A stretch of 64,000 nt of DNA, taken from contig JAKQNP010000007.1 of the NCBI GenBank assembly GCA_029565675.1, positions 49,766 to 113,765 of the forward strand, written 5' to 3'. The notes below the pieces were generated by a model. The model did no database searches. It was given only the letters and a program-made list of their open reading frames with translations, and was not told where the DNA came from. This DNA is from a bacterium (lineage in GTDB: Bacteria > Zhuqueibacterota > Zhuqueibacteria > Residuimicrobiales > Oceaniaggregativiventaceae). Of this stretch, positions 53,694 to 62,708 are shown in pieces; position 1 is the first letter of the stretch; each line of letters begins with the position of its first letter. A program made the translations under genes and the position numbers.

Positions 53694-54691
53694 TATTCAT
53701 CGCCTCCATTCTGCTGCTTCGTTTTGACTGTCCGGGATGCCCAGTTTTTAAAGGTGCGATCCACGATTTTCTTCATGTCGGAGCTGGGTTGATCAAGGAC
53801 GTACTGCCGGAAGACACTTGCCCCGAATTCCTCGGCTTCGGCGAAATTGACGCCGTAAAGCTTTTTCGCCATGGTTTCAGGCGTGTATCCGAGCGGCACC
53901 TTGATTCGCTTCTCGAACTTGGCGAACCATTCGGTGAGTCGGGCGCGCGTAGGTTCAGGCAGTGTCATACGAACCTGGAACCGCCGCCATACGGCACGAT
54001 CCAGCAGCTCGGCGTGATTGGTTGCTCCGATGACAACGACATGGCTCGGCAGCGCGTCAATTTGCATGAGCAGCGAACTGACCACGCGCTTGATCTCACC
54101 CGTCTCGTAGCGGTCGCCGCGTTCCTTCCCCAAAGTCTCAAACTCATCGAAGAACAGAACGCATTTGCGCGTGCGTGCATGTTCCAGAAGACGATGCAAG
54201 CGGACCGCCGTTTCCCCGAGGTAGGTTCCCACGACACCCTCGTAACGGACGATTAGCAGCGGAACCAGCAAGGCATGGGCGAATGCCTCGGCGAGTGAGG
54301 TCTTCCCGTTGCCCGGTGGGCCGATCAACAGCAGGCGGTTGCGGGGCTCAAGGTTGTATGAGCGCAGCAGGTCAAGGCGATGGTGCTCCTGCACGACCTC
54401 TTGCGAAATTTCGCGCACTTCCTTGGGCAGAATCAGATCGTCGAATGATCGTTCGGGCATTACCTCGTGAAGCAGGTTGGACACCTTCTGCTCAAGCACG
54501 GCGCTTCCGCCGTTCGGGGCGGATCTGTCGGCGGGCATGGTCCGGAATAAGTCCTCCAGGTTGTTAGCGAGGACGGTATGCTTCTTCGCTCTTTCCTCAG
54601 CAATGATGGCCTCGACGACCTTTCGGAATCTGATCTTGTCGCCAGTCATTCCGAAGCGAACGAGGTTAGTGAGTAAATCAGCTCTGGCCAT
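53693..54691 (-). CDS. ietA: AAA+ ATPase, IetA-type
   Basis: A 332-residue AAA+ ATPase of the classic (COG0464/FtsH-like) clade. Walker A GPPGNGKT is at 124-131, Walker B VLFFDE at 178-183, sensor-1 GATN at 222-225, and arginine fingers lie near 236-237. The N-terminal 90 residues are helical and probably bind the partner. It overlaps the downstream protease gene by one base, so the two are made together; the ATPase probably controls or feeds the protease. RBS GGAGA before ATG 54691. Confidence 0.88.
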   Translation of the reverse strand: MARADLLTNLVRFGMTGDKIRFRKVVEAIIAEERAKKHTVLANNLEDLFRTMPADRSAPNGGSAVLEQKVSNLLHEVMPERSFDDLILPKEVREISQEVVQEHHRLDLLRSYNLEPRNRLLLIGPPGNGKTSLAEAFAHALLVPLLIVRYEGVVGTYLGETAVRLHRLLEHARTRKCVLFFDEFETLGKERGDRYETGEIKRVVSSLLMQIDALPSHVVVIGATNHAELLDRAVWRRFQVRMTLPEPTRARLTEWFAKFEKRIKVPLGYTPETMAKKLYGVNFAEAEEFGASVFRQYVLDQPSSDMKKIVDRTFKNWASRTVKTKQQNGGDE

Positions 54692-54703
54692 AGATTCTCC
54701 AGT

Positions 54704-54784
54704 TCATTCGCATATTGATGTCACAAGAACAGCCTCATAAATCCACTTTGGGCGATCCTTGAAGCAAGAGTGCAGGTCATTCAT
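54704..54784 (-). CDS. Possible 26-residue small ORF between the sacsin-like gene and ietA
   Basis: ATG at complement 54782-54784 follows a perfect AAGGAGGT Shine-Dalgarno sequence (complement 54790-54797) at five bases. The frame gives MNDLHSCFKDRPKWIYEAV and stops at 54704, 12 bases before the ietA start. It overlaps the end of the sacsin-like gene. It may be a true small protein or a coupling leader that improves ietA translation. The ribosome-binding site lies inside coding DNA, so chance is possible. Confidence 0.35.
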   Translation of the reverse strand: MNDLHSCFKDRPKWIYEAVLVTSICE

Positions 54785-57700
54785 CGGCCACCTCCTTCAC
54801 TTGGTCATGCTCGTACACCAGCCGATAGCTTGCGGGGAATAGCGTCACCCGGCCACTATCGCGCAACGCGCAGATCCGCTCCCCGGAGTACTCATTTGGA
54901 GATCCATCAGGTGCTGCCAAGAGGAGCGAATATTTAGCAGGGTGATTGGCGCACAGTTCCCACACTTCCGCTTCGATCTGTAATGGCTCGCGGGTGATGC
55001 AATGATCCTTTACCCAGTAGCATTGCAAGAGTTCCCCATTGGCGGAACGTCGCTCCCATGGAAAGGCGTGGGAACCGGAAACCTTCTCAATCCAGCCGCC
55101 GTCGGAGGCATAGAAGCGGTCCGATCCGTCCTGGGTGTAACCGTGGGCTTTGGCAAAACGCTCTATCAGGCCCGGCTTGGCAGGATTGAAAATCTTGCGG
55201 CGTGCATGCGGTTGGTCTTCCTCGGTGTCCTGTTCGACGTCGTTATCGTCACGGTTTTTATCGATCTCACTGTCGCCAGCGTCGCCGCCTATAGGTTGCT
55301 CGACATCGGTGTCTGTTGCGCTGGGCCATGTGGCTGTGTGGCCTGTGCAGGCCTCTTCTTGTGTTACGATTTCACCGGTCTGTGGTTTCGTGCCGGGAAT
55401 CAGACCGACTTGCTCTTCCGGCAAGAGCTTGAAGTTCTCCTCGAGGTACTCCAACACGAACTCCGGCGAGCGATCGTAACAGAGCTTGATGGCATCAGCA
55501 ATATCCTGCTTGTTGAAGAAACGTCCGAGTTCCTGCGCGACCGCCTTGGCCATCTTTGCAGCCGAGCGGTCTTCGACGTACAGCAGGGAGTCTTTCCATA
55601 GCACGTCGATTCGGCGCGGCGTGCCAGCAGGTGTGCCGTCGATGTATGGCACGGTTTGAAGCCCTGTCGCGACCTGCCAGCTAGTGATCGCCAGGCAATT
55701 GGCCAGCTCGTGCACGCGGCGGGTTTCGCAATCATCATCGAGGACGATCCGGCGCAGGCTAGCGCCGAGCGCTTTGAGCCAGGGCCTGGTCTGCAAATCG
55801 GGCAATCTATAGTGATGATTTTCGAATCGGTCTTCGATGATCTGGGCAAGTGGACGAAGCGACATGAACGGATGTTGCTCACAGATGTCGGCTGAGAGCA
55901 TCTGAAAATCGGCGGTTTTCTGTTTTGTCGGCGTAAACAGGTGCTTCCAAGCGACCAGCGACTGCATTGTCAGCGAAAAGACCAGGTCTTCAGTGGGAAA
56001 CCATTCGCCCTCGATGTTCAACCAGTGGCCTGTCTCGCTCCAGATACGTTTCGGGTAGCGAGGCAACAGCGAGCGAACGCGGCGTACCTCGTCAGCCGAA
56101 AGGCTCTCGCCGGATTCGAGGTTAGCTAGCCATTCGATGGCCAGGTCAGCCGTAGGCCGGTCCGCCACGCCGATTTTGTGCCAAAGCGTAAGATGCCGTA
56201 CCGAGGGGTGAACGAGCGCAGCGCCAGGTACGTCCCCTTCATCTGCCTCAAGGAATACTTCTGCTGCATTACCCCAGCCGTTATCCTCGGTTAGTATGAT
56301 TTTTTCTTTCTCGAATCTGATCTTTAAATTTTCTAGTTCCTCGGACGAACACTTGTTCAGAAGGTGGTCGAGGCGGTGATACCACTTTTCTACCTCATAT
56401 AACGGAGGGTTGTCGATCAATGCTAATGCATGGAGACGATCAATAAGCCGGGCAGCCCCCGTCGGAGTGTCCCGAACGCCGAGCATAATCAGCAACAGAC
56501 GCGTTGCTTCGGTGTCAAACTCCGCTCGGACGAATGGCTCGACTTCCAGAAGCGATTCAGTGTCCGGAGTTCGACGAAGCAGCTCTGCCGGGATACGGAA
56601 GTGCCCACGAGTGTCTTGGAGACAGGGCAACTCGCGAAATTTTACGACCCAACACGGAAGCAACCCCTCCTGCGTGATCGCCCGCATGGTGTTGTTCGTG
56701 GATACTTGAAGAATTCTCGCGTTCGACCCCTTGTTCCAGAAGGACGTCGGCTGTTCCATAATGCGGATCAGAAGCCGTCCCCAAAAGGTCTCGTCGGCAG
56801 AGGCTAACGCTTGCCATCGCTTCCAGGTACTGTCCTCGAAGTCCCAATCTTCTACGATGAACTCATCCGTCACGTAGGGGTAGTATGGCTCATCGTTGAA
56901 GCCTCTTACCTTGAGTGTCTCTCTCAGCTCATGGCGACCCCAGATGCGATTTCGTGCTTGCATCAGCGGGACAAAAGAAAAGAGCCGGCTACGTCCCGAC
57001 GCCAGCCACTGCCGCCACTCATCCTCGGAGCAGGACAGCGGCACACGGTAGTCTTCGTGAAGAGCGTGGTCTTCATACCACTCTTCATCAACGAACGCAT
57101 CGAGATCATTGTGGAAGTCCGCAACTATGCAGGCTTTTACTGGCTTTCGGTAGCCGTCTCGCGTAACGAACTGGAACGACTCAGAAACGGCCGCTCCCAA
57201 CGACGCCGCCAGCTGGGCAAGACGAATGCAGTCCTCGATTTCGCATTCTTTCTCTTCGAAGAAGTCACTGGCAACTTGCTGTATGACCTCGCTGACGTCG
57301 CTGGTCTGGGTGAGGCCTAGTTTCTCGAGGAGGTCATATGATTCTTCGACCTCGTGTCCGAGAGCTTCATCGTGGCGCTCCTCGGCTTTACGTCTCTGTT
57401 CGGCAATAAACCGCGGCCAGTTCTGATTAAGTACGAGCATGTGCTGCGCGAGGAAGTTCCAGTCCTCTTCGGACTGCAGGAGCTTTTTTTCTCCCAAACG
57501 CACCACTTCGTCAGCCGCATAGAGAACGTCTCGGCCTTGGACGGGAACGACATTCACCCTCTTATGGCAGCTGATGCTGCAGAACTGATGGTTGCTTACC
57601 TGATCCGAAACATATGCCCAGAGCATCATGAGTTGACGCCAACTTCCTGGACGAGGCAGATGTTTGGCCTCCAAAACGTTGATCACATTGGACTTGTCGA

Positions 57701-59003
57701 TGGCGTTCACGTACCCTAAGTTGGTTAGCTTTTGACGGTTTCTGGCCGACAAAGAACGGGACAGAATCGCTTGCTTGTCGTCAGCGAAGAAAGCGATGAC
57801 CTGGTCGTGTGACCAGACGTCGAGAAGAACTTGCGGGACCGTCTGGCACTTCTTTCGAGCGACAAGCTCGCCGGTTTCAGTCAAAAGGAACTTCGACTCG
57901 CAGATTATGTCTTCCATCGCCTGTTCGATGGTGGCCGCACATGACCCTTCAAGAGAGCTGTCCTCCCGGTCTACATTCGAAAGCAGACTGTACGCCTCAG
58001 CCCGCTGATCAGTAGACTGGCGGTCGTCACTCACCCAGGCCAGTAACGCTTTGGCCGCGAGTTCTCCAGCCCGCTGAAGCAACCAGCGGTTTGTGGGTGA
58101 TGTTTCGGGGTCTTTGATTTTAACGCGAGCAGGATCCTGCACAAAGGGCGCGTTGCATGCAAAGGGCAGGTTTGTAGCGACGCCGGTCGGCAGGATCACG
58201 AACAGTCGTCCTTCAAGGCCGAGAACGATCTCTACCCGACAGGGGGGGAAGGTCGTCTCCTCATCGACAGACACCATTCGTTCTTGTCTGATCTCATCGA
58301 GCGCTTCAGCGGGAAAGTCCTCGTTAGGTGACCGGATCAGTAAATGCCTCTTCTCGGGGCTGGATGAAAGAGACATCCACTCGGAATCGGGAAATGGCCC
58401 AGCGCCCTGAGACTCCCAACGCACCTCTTTCTCGCCGACTTTTAGGCTCCGGATGTGGTGCAAGAACAGCAAGGATGCAGGGCTCCGCACCCACTCAGCG
58501 AGATTCCTCTCCAGTTCGCGCTGACGATGGTCGTCCTTGATGCCAACCCGAACGGTGGTAAGGGCAGGATCTTCGGGGATGTCGCACCAGACTGGCTCGG
58601 TGAACCGTTCTCGATGAAAGGACACGGAAAGCGTAGGTGTCTTAAGACGCACCTGATCGCCAAGACTGAATGTGCTTTTGAAACCGATACCACGGAATCC
58701 AATTGTGTGGAGGGCGCGCTTGTTGGAATATCCAAAACGACACAGAGATGCAAAGTGCTCGGCCGTGAAGTCTTCACCATTATGGGTGAAGAGAAACTCA
58801 CCGTTTTGGATTTCGACGGTTGCCTCGGTTGCTCCAGCATCGTCAGCGTTTTGGAGGAGCTCCGAAACGACGTGACTAGGGCTCTGCACCTGCTTGAATA
58901 GCTGATGCCAAGGTCCCGCTAGTTCGGGGTCCTGTTCCAGCTGTACCCAACGCTTGGCCGCGCGTGCACGAATATCTTCAAAATACGGAGGTACGTCCGT
59001 CAT
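54777..59003 (-). CDS. Sacsin-like GHKL (HATPase) protein with C-terminal NOV-like domain
   Basis: A 1408-residue protein. The N-terminus carries a Bergerat ATP-binding fold as in sacsin and Hsp90: N-box SELLQNADDAGA (about 47-58), NGEDF (75-79) and G-box GFRGIGFKSTF (102-112). The middle 900 residues have no motif I recognise. An acidic linker precedes a conserved-looking C-terminal domain (about 1280-1395; GWIEKVSGSHAFPWERR, YWVKDHCI, LFPASYRLVYEHD) that resembles domains found at the ends of NOV/sacsin-type defence ATPases. Its start overlaps the helicase stop (ATGA), a sign of tight coupling. ATP-dependent conformational switch or sensor is likely; inference. Confidence 0.75.
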   Translation of the reverse strand: MTDVPPYFEDIRARAAKRWVQLEQDPELAGPWHQLFKQVQSPSHVVSELLQNADDAGATEATVEIQNGEFLFTHNGEDFTAEHFASLCRFGYSNKRALHTIGFRGIGFKSTFSLGDQVRLKTPTLSVSFHRERFTEPVWCDIPEDPALTTVRVGIKDDHRQRELERNLAEWVRSPASLLFLHHIRSLKVGEKEVRWESQGAGPFPDSEWMSLSSSPEKRHLLIRSPNEDFPAEALDEIRQERMVSVDEETTFPPCRVEIVLGLEGRLFVILPTGVATNLPFACNAPFVQDPARVKIKDPETSPTNRWLLQRAGELAAKALLAWVSDDRQSTDQRAEAYSLLSNVDREDSSLEGSCAATIEQAMEDIICESKFLLTETGELVARKKCQTVPQVLLDVWSHDQVIAFFADDKQAILSRSLSARNRQKLTNLGYVNAIDKSNVINVLEAKHLPRPGSWRQLMMLWAYVSDQVSNHQFCSISCHKRVNVVPVQGRDVLYAADEVVRLGEKKLLQSEEDWNFLAQHMLVLNQNWPRFIAEQRRKAEERHDEALGHEVEESYDLLEKLGLTQTSDVSEVIQQVASDFFEEKECEIEDCIRLAQLAASLGAAVSESFQFVTRDGYRKPVKACIVADFHNDLDAFVDEEWYEDHALHEDYRVPLSCSEDEWRQWLASGRSRLFSFVPLMQARNRIWGRHELRETLKVRGFNDEPYYPYVTDEFIVEDWDFEDSTWKRWQALASADETFWGRLLIRIMEQPTSFWNKGSNARILQVSTNNTMRAITQEGLLPCWVVKFRELPCLQDTRGHFRIPAELLRRTPDTESLLEVEPFVRAEFDTEATRLLLIMLGVRDTPTGAARLIDRLHALALIDNPPLYEVEKWYHRLDHLLNKCSSEELENLKIRFEKEKIILTEDNGWGNAAEVFLEADEGDVPGAALVHPSVRHLTLWHKIGVADRPTADLAIEWLANLESGESLSADEVRRVRSLLPRYPKRIWSETGHWLNIEGEWFPTEDLVFSLTMQSLVAWKHLFTPTKQKTADFQMLSADICEQHPFMSLRPLAQIIEDRFENHHYRLPDLQTRPWLKALGASLRRIVLDDDCETRRVHELANCLAITSWQVATGLQTVPYIDGTPAGTPRRIDVLWKDSLLYVEDRSAAKMAKAVAQELGRFFNKQDIADAIKLCYDRSPEFVLEYLEENFKLLPEEQVGLIPGTKPQTGEIVTQEEACTGHTATWPSATDTDVEQPIGGDAGDSEIDKNRDDNDVEQDTEEDQPHARRKIFNPAKPGLIERFAKAHGYTQDGSDRFYASDGGWIEKVSGSHAFPWERRSANGELLQCYWVKDHCITREPLQIEAEVWELCANHPAKYSLLLAAPDGSPNEYSGERICALRDSGRVTLFPASYRLVYEHDQVKEVADE

Positions 59004-62000
59004 TGTGGAGGTACTCCCTTTTCCAACAACTCCGACAACAGGTAATTCACGCTCGTGACGCCGAAATCAGGTTCTCTCCCAAACGGGTCATACACATAGG
59101 TGATGTTCGTCGCCTGTTGACTGTCTACTTGTACGATCGCTAGGATGTACTGTTCAGGCTTATTCAGCGCAGTGAGTATTTCGTTCTTGGTAACGGTGAC
59201 TGTATTCGCTCCTTGTATCCGCCCTTTTACCTCAATGAACCGCAGCCGAGAGTCTCCTGTTGGGTCGCGTGATTCGATGTCGTAACCGCACTTATTTACA
59301 GATACGTTGCGCGGCTCGAATCCAAGCATTTGTTCGGCCGCGATAACCGCCTGCATCGCGACCATCTCGATGTGCTTGGTCTGAATTGCAGATGCTAGAA
59401 GATCTGGCCTGCCTTCAAGCTTAGCGAGAAGTCCCGCAGGGACGATGAGTGCGCCACCAATGACATTTGGCGGAAGCGGTGAGATACGGCGCTCCTGTTG
59501 GAGATCTTCCATTCGCTTCTGAAGCCGTGTGGTCAACTCGTCAGCCCGCTGACGGGCCTTGCTGGAGTTGATCTTGGCGTTGAACTTGCCTGCCAGCTCC
59601 TCTTGTTTGAGCTGTTCTGCACGATTATCCCAGTGCCTAATCTCGGTCGAGAGCCGCTCTTTCACGACAGCCATGGTCTTGTCGACAAGTTGCTCTTTAC
59701 GGCTCTTGACATCTTGCAGGTGGCAAGGCACAAGGTTCCGGACAGCGTAATCGAGGGCGCGTGACTCGATCTCATTACGCAGCCAACGGGGTTCTTCCAT
59801 CTGCTGGATCAAAGCTAGTTCTAATTCTGTGGGCGGTCGATAATCGAGATATGGCGCGTATCCGGCACCGTGTACTTCGCCGGATGCGGTCACTTCCGCA
59901 AACTGAATCTGGTGAGACACCACGCGACGATTGCCGTTACGATCTGTGCGCGCATCCTGGATGGAATGCTCCAGATAGACAAGGGCACGCACCTCCTCAT
60001 CCTGTGAGGTCTCATCGATCAAGATGGAACCTTGACGTAGAAGGTCCCGATGCCTTTCGAGAACCAGGTCTATCGTGGCGTCAAGGAGCGGATGGCCGGG
60101 GCAGATGAACTCAGCCATAGGCTTGCCCGGGACGTTTATCAGATCTTTCTCGAAGGAGAGCCGTTCATATCGAGTGAGCACGGGGTCACGCATGCCGATG
60201 ATTCGGTCCCGGTTGCGAATTACAGCGGGCACATGGGTCGCCTCGTAACGCTTCGGTTCTCTTTCGCGCAGCGTGCCACCGAGCCGCTTGAAGGATTCAT
60301 TGAAGAAGGCGGCAATAAAATGTGGCTGGAGCCGACGCGCCTCGGCCCGTTCCATGTCTTCCCGAATCTCCTGGACGCGAGAGGCATCCATCGAGTCTTG
60401 GGCTAGTGCGTTCTCCTGGATGAGACCGCGGAGCTTTTCGCGGTCCATAGCGTTGTCGACGACTTGGTTTAGCCTATCGCGGACTTCCGGACGGTCTCCG
60501 TACCGGATGGCCTCCATGAGGAGGTTTCGCAGGGGCTTGTCGCCGAAGAGAAGCTTACCCAAGATGTCGAAGACCTTCCCGCCCAACGCTTTTCGTTCCT
60601 CCTCTAGCTTTACCAGCAGGCGTAGATACACATCGCCTTCCCGCGTCTTGGACGCTACGAGGTTCCAGCAGTGACAGACTTCTGTTTGCCCAATGCGGTG
60701 GATGCGGCCAAACCTTTGTTCGAGACGGTTCGGGTTCCACGGCAGGTCATAGTTAACCATCAGGTGTGCCCGCTGCAGGTTGATGCCTTCACCCGCCGCG
60801 TCCGTGGCGATGAGCACTTCGGTATCTTTGTCCTGCGTGAAGAGCGATTCTGCCTTTTTACGCTCCTCCCGACCCATACCGCCATGGATGATCACGACGG
60901 ACTCCGGCTTTCCTATCAGCGAGCCGATGTGGTCCTGCAGGTAGTTCAGCGTGTCGCGATGCTCGGTGAAGACGATCAGTTTCCGGCGGTGGCCATGGGC
61001 GTCGAACATCTCTGTCTGATTCTGCAGTAGCCGTGAAAGCTCGTCCCACTTCCGATCCGCTCGCGACTGACGCACCCTCAGGGCCACTTGCTCAAGATCA
61101 TTGAGAATCGCGATTTCCGCCCTCAGTTCAGCAATGGTCTGGGCCGCCGATGCGAGATCGACAACGCGCTCTTCCGTGTCCTCGACCTCCTTGTCCGGCG
61201 CGTCTTCGAGGTCTTCAAGGTCGTCCTCTGTGAGATCCGGAACATCCTTTTGCCAATCTATGTGGACCTCGGCACCACGCTTGAGAAGTTCCTCCTCGCG
61301 GCATCTTTTCTCCAACCGCTCTTTGCGCCGGCGAAGCGACTGGTAGATGGCTTCCGGGGATGATGCCAGGCGGCGTTGGAGGACTGTCAATGCGAATCCG
61401 ACTGTGCCCTTGCGGCCGTCATTGGCGAGTTTTTCGGCTCGGTTGAACTCTTCACGCACATACTCTGTCACGCGCTGGTATAGGTCAGCCTCGCCGTCGG
61501 AAAGTTCGTATTCGACTGTGTATGCCTTGCGCTCCGGGAAAAGAGGTCGGCCGTCGAACTTGAGCAGATCCTCCTTGACCATACGCCTCATCAGATCACT
61601 GGCGTCAATGGAATGGACCCCGTCCCGGAACTTGCCCTCGAAGCGGTCACCATCCAGCAGAGCCATAAACAATTGGAAGTCTTCTTCTTTGCCGTTGTGA
61701 GGCGTGGCTGTCAGGAGCAGGAAATGGCGAGTAAGGGTGGAAAGAATCTGTCCCAACTGGTGGCGTTTGGTCCTGTGGATTTCGCCGCCCCAAAAGGATG
61801 CGCTCATCTTGTGGGCTTCGTCGCAGACCACGAGATCCCAATCTGTGGTCTTTAGTTTCTCCTGTACGTCCTCGTTGCGGCTGAGCTTGTCGAGGCGGCA
61901 GATAGAGAGCGGATTCTCTGCGAACCAGTTTCCAGTCCTTGCCGCTTCATACTTGTCATTCGTCATAATCTCAAATGGCAGGTGAAAGCGCCGATAAAGT

Positions 62001-62509
62001 TCATCCTGCCACTGTTCAACCAGATTGCCGGGGCAGACGATCAAGCAACGTTGCAGATCCCCCCGCGCAATCAACTCCTTTATTAACAGCCCGGTCATTA
62101 TAGTTTTCCCGGCCCCTGGATCGTCGGCCAGCAGGAAACGAAGCGGCTGTCGAGAAAGCATTGATTCGTAAACAGCTGTAATCTGGTGCGGCAGGGGGTC
62201 GACGAGTGAGGTGTGGACAGCCAGGAGTGGATCGAAAAGGTAGGCGAGACGGATACGGTAAGCTTCAGAAACCAGTCTAAAGAGGTCGGAGTCGCTATCG
62301 AAGCTCCATGGTTTACCGGATTCCAATATTTCAAGGTCGCCCTCTTGGTCCCGATATATGAGCTCGTTCGCCAGTTTGCCCTTGCTGTCCTTATAGGTCA
62401 GCTCGATAGCCACAGAACCGATCCAGGATACATCTACAACCGTTACGAAACCATCGGGCAGTACTCCTTTGACGGTTGCACCTCTTCTGATTTCTTCAAG
62501 TCGGGCCAT
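59000..62509 (-). CDS. SNF2-family helicase with C-terminal DUF3883 nuclease-like domain (DrmD-like)
   Basis: An 1169-residue SF2 helicase. Walker A DDPGAGKT is at 129-136, DEAH at 230-233, TATP at 267-270, motif V TDAAGEGINLQ at 569-579 and motif VI QRFGRIHRIGQ at 598-608. A long coiled-coil region (about 930-1010) leads into a DUF3883-type domain (about 1050-1150) with GYDIES and IEVKGR, an arrangement of D1077, E1093 and K1095 that fits a PD-(D/E)xK nuclease core. DISARM DrmD has the same helicase-DUF3883 layout. First gene of the six-gene run; GAAGGGA ribosome-binding site. Confidence 0.87.
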   Translation of the reverse strand: MARLEEIRRGATVKGVLPDGFVTVVDVSWIGSVAIELTYKDSKGKLANELIYRDQEGDLEILESGKPWSFDSDSDLFRLVSEAYRIRLAYLFDPLLAVHTSLVDPLPHQITAVYESMLSRQPLRFLLADDPGAGKTIMTGLLIKELIARGDLQRCLIVCPGNLVEQWQDELYRRFHLPFEIMTNDKYEAARTGNWFAENPLSICRLDKLSRNEDVQEKLKTTDWDLVVCDEAHKMSASFWGGEIHRTKRHQLGQILSTLTRHFLLLTATPHNGKEEDFQLFMALLDGDRFEGKFRDGVHSIDASDLMRRMVKEDLLKFDGRPLFPERKAYTVEYELSDGEADLYQRVTEYVREEFNRAEKLANDGRKGTVGFALTVLQRRLASSPEAIYQSLRRRKERLEKRCREEELLKRGAEVHIDWQKDVPDLTEDDLEDLEDAPDKEVEDTEERVVDLASAAQTIAELRAEIAILNDLEQVALRVRQSRADRKWDELSRLLQNQTEMFDAHGHRRKLIVFTEHRDTLNYLQDHIGSLIGKPESVVIIHGGMGREERKKAESLFTQDKDTEVLIATDAAGEGINLQRAHLMVNYDLPWNPNRLEQRFGRIHRIGQTEVCHCWNLVASKTREGDVYLRLLVKLEEERKALGGKVFDILGKLLFGDKPLRNLLMEAIRYGDRPEVRDRLNQVVDNAMDREKLRGLIQENALAQDSMDASRVQEIREDMERAEARRLQPHFIAAFFNESFKRLGGTLREREPKRYEATHVPAVIRNRDRIIGMRDPVLTRYERLSFEKDLINVPGKPMAEFICPGHPLLDATIDLVLERHRDLLRQGSILIDETSQDEEVRALVYLEHSIQDARTDRNGNRRVVSHQIQFAEVTASGEVHGAGYAPYLDYRPPTELELALIQQMEEPRWLRNEIESRALDYAVRNLVPCHLQDVKSRKEQLVDKTMAVVKERLSTEIRHWDNRAEQLKQEELAGKFNAKINSSKARQRADELTTRLQKRMEDLQQERRISPLPPNVIGGALIVPAGLLAKLEGRPDLLASAIQTKHIEMVAMQAVIAAEQMLGFEPRNVSVNKCGYDIESRDPTGDSRLRFIEVKGRIQGANTVTVTKNEILTALNKPEQYILAIVQVDSQQATNITYVYDPFGREPDFGVTSVNYLLSELLEKGVPPQ

Positions 62510-62708
62510 GTAATCCCTTCTTTTTGCGCAATATTATCCTCTCCTTGTAACGACTTACCTTGAGTAGAGTCACAACATAAAATGGACTGACAGAGAATTA
62601 CCATACTTCCATGTCGATAACCTTAAAATGACTGCCTAATGTCTAGCATGAACCAAGGTTTACCCTCGAGTGCAGCGAAAAAGCAAATCGTCGGATTAAA
62701 AAAAGTTG

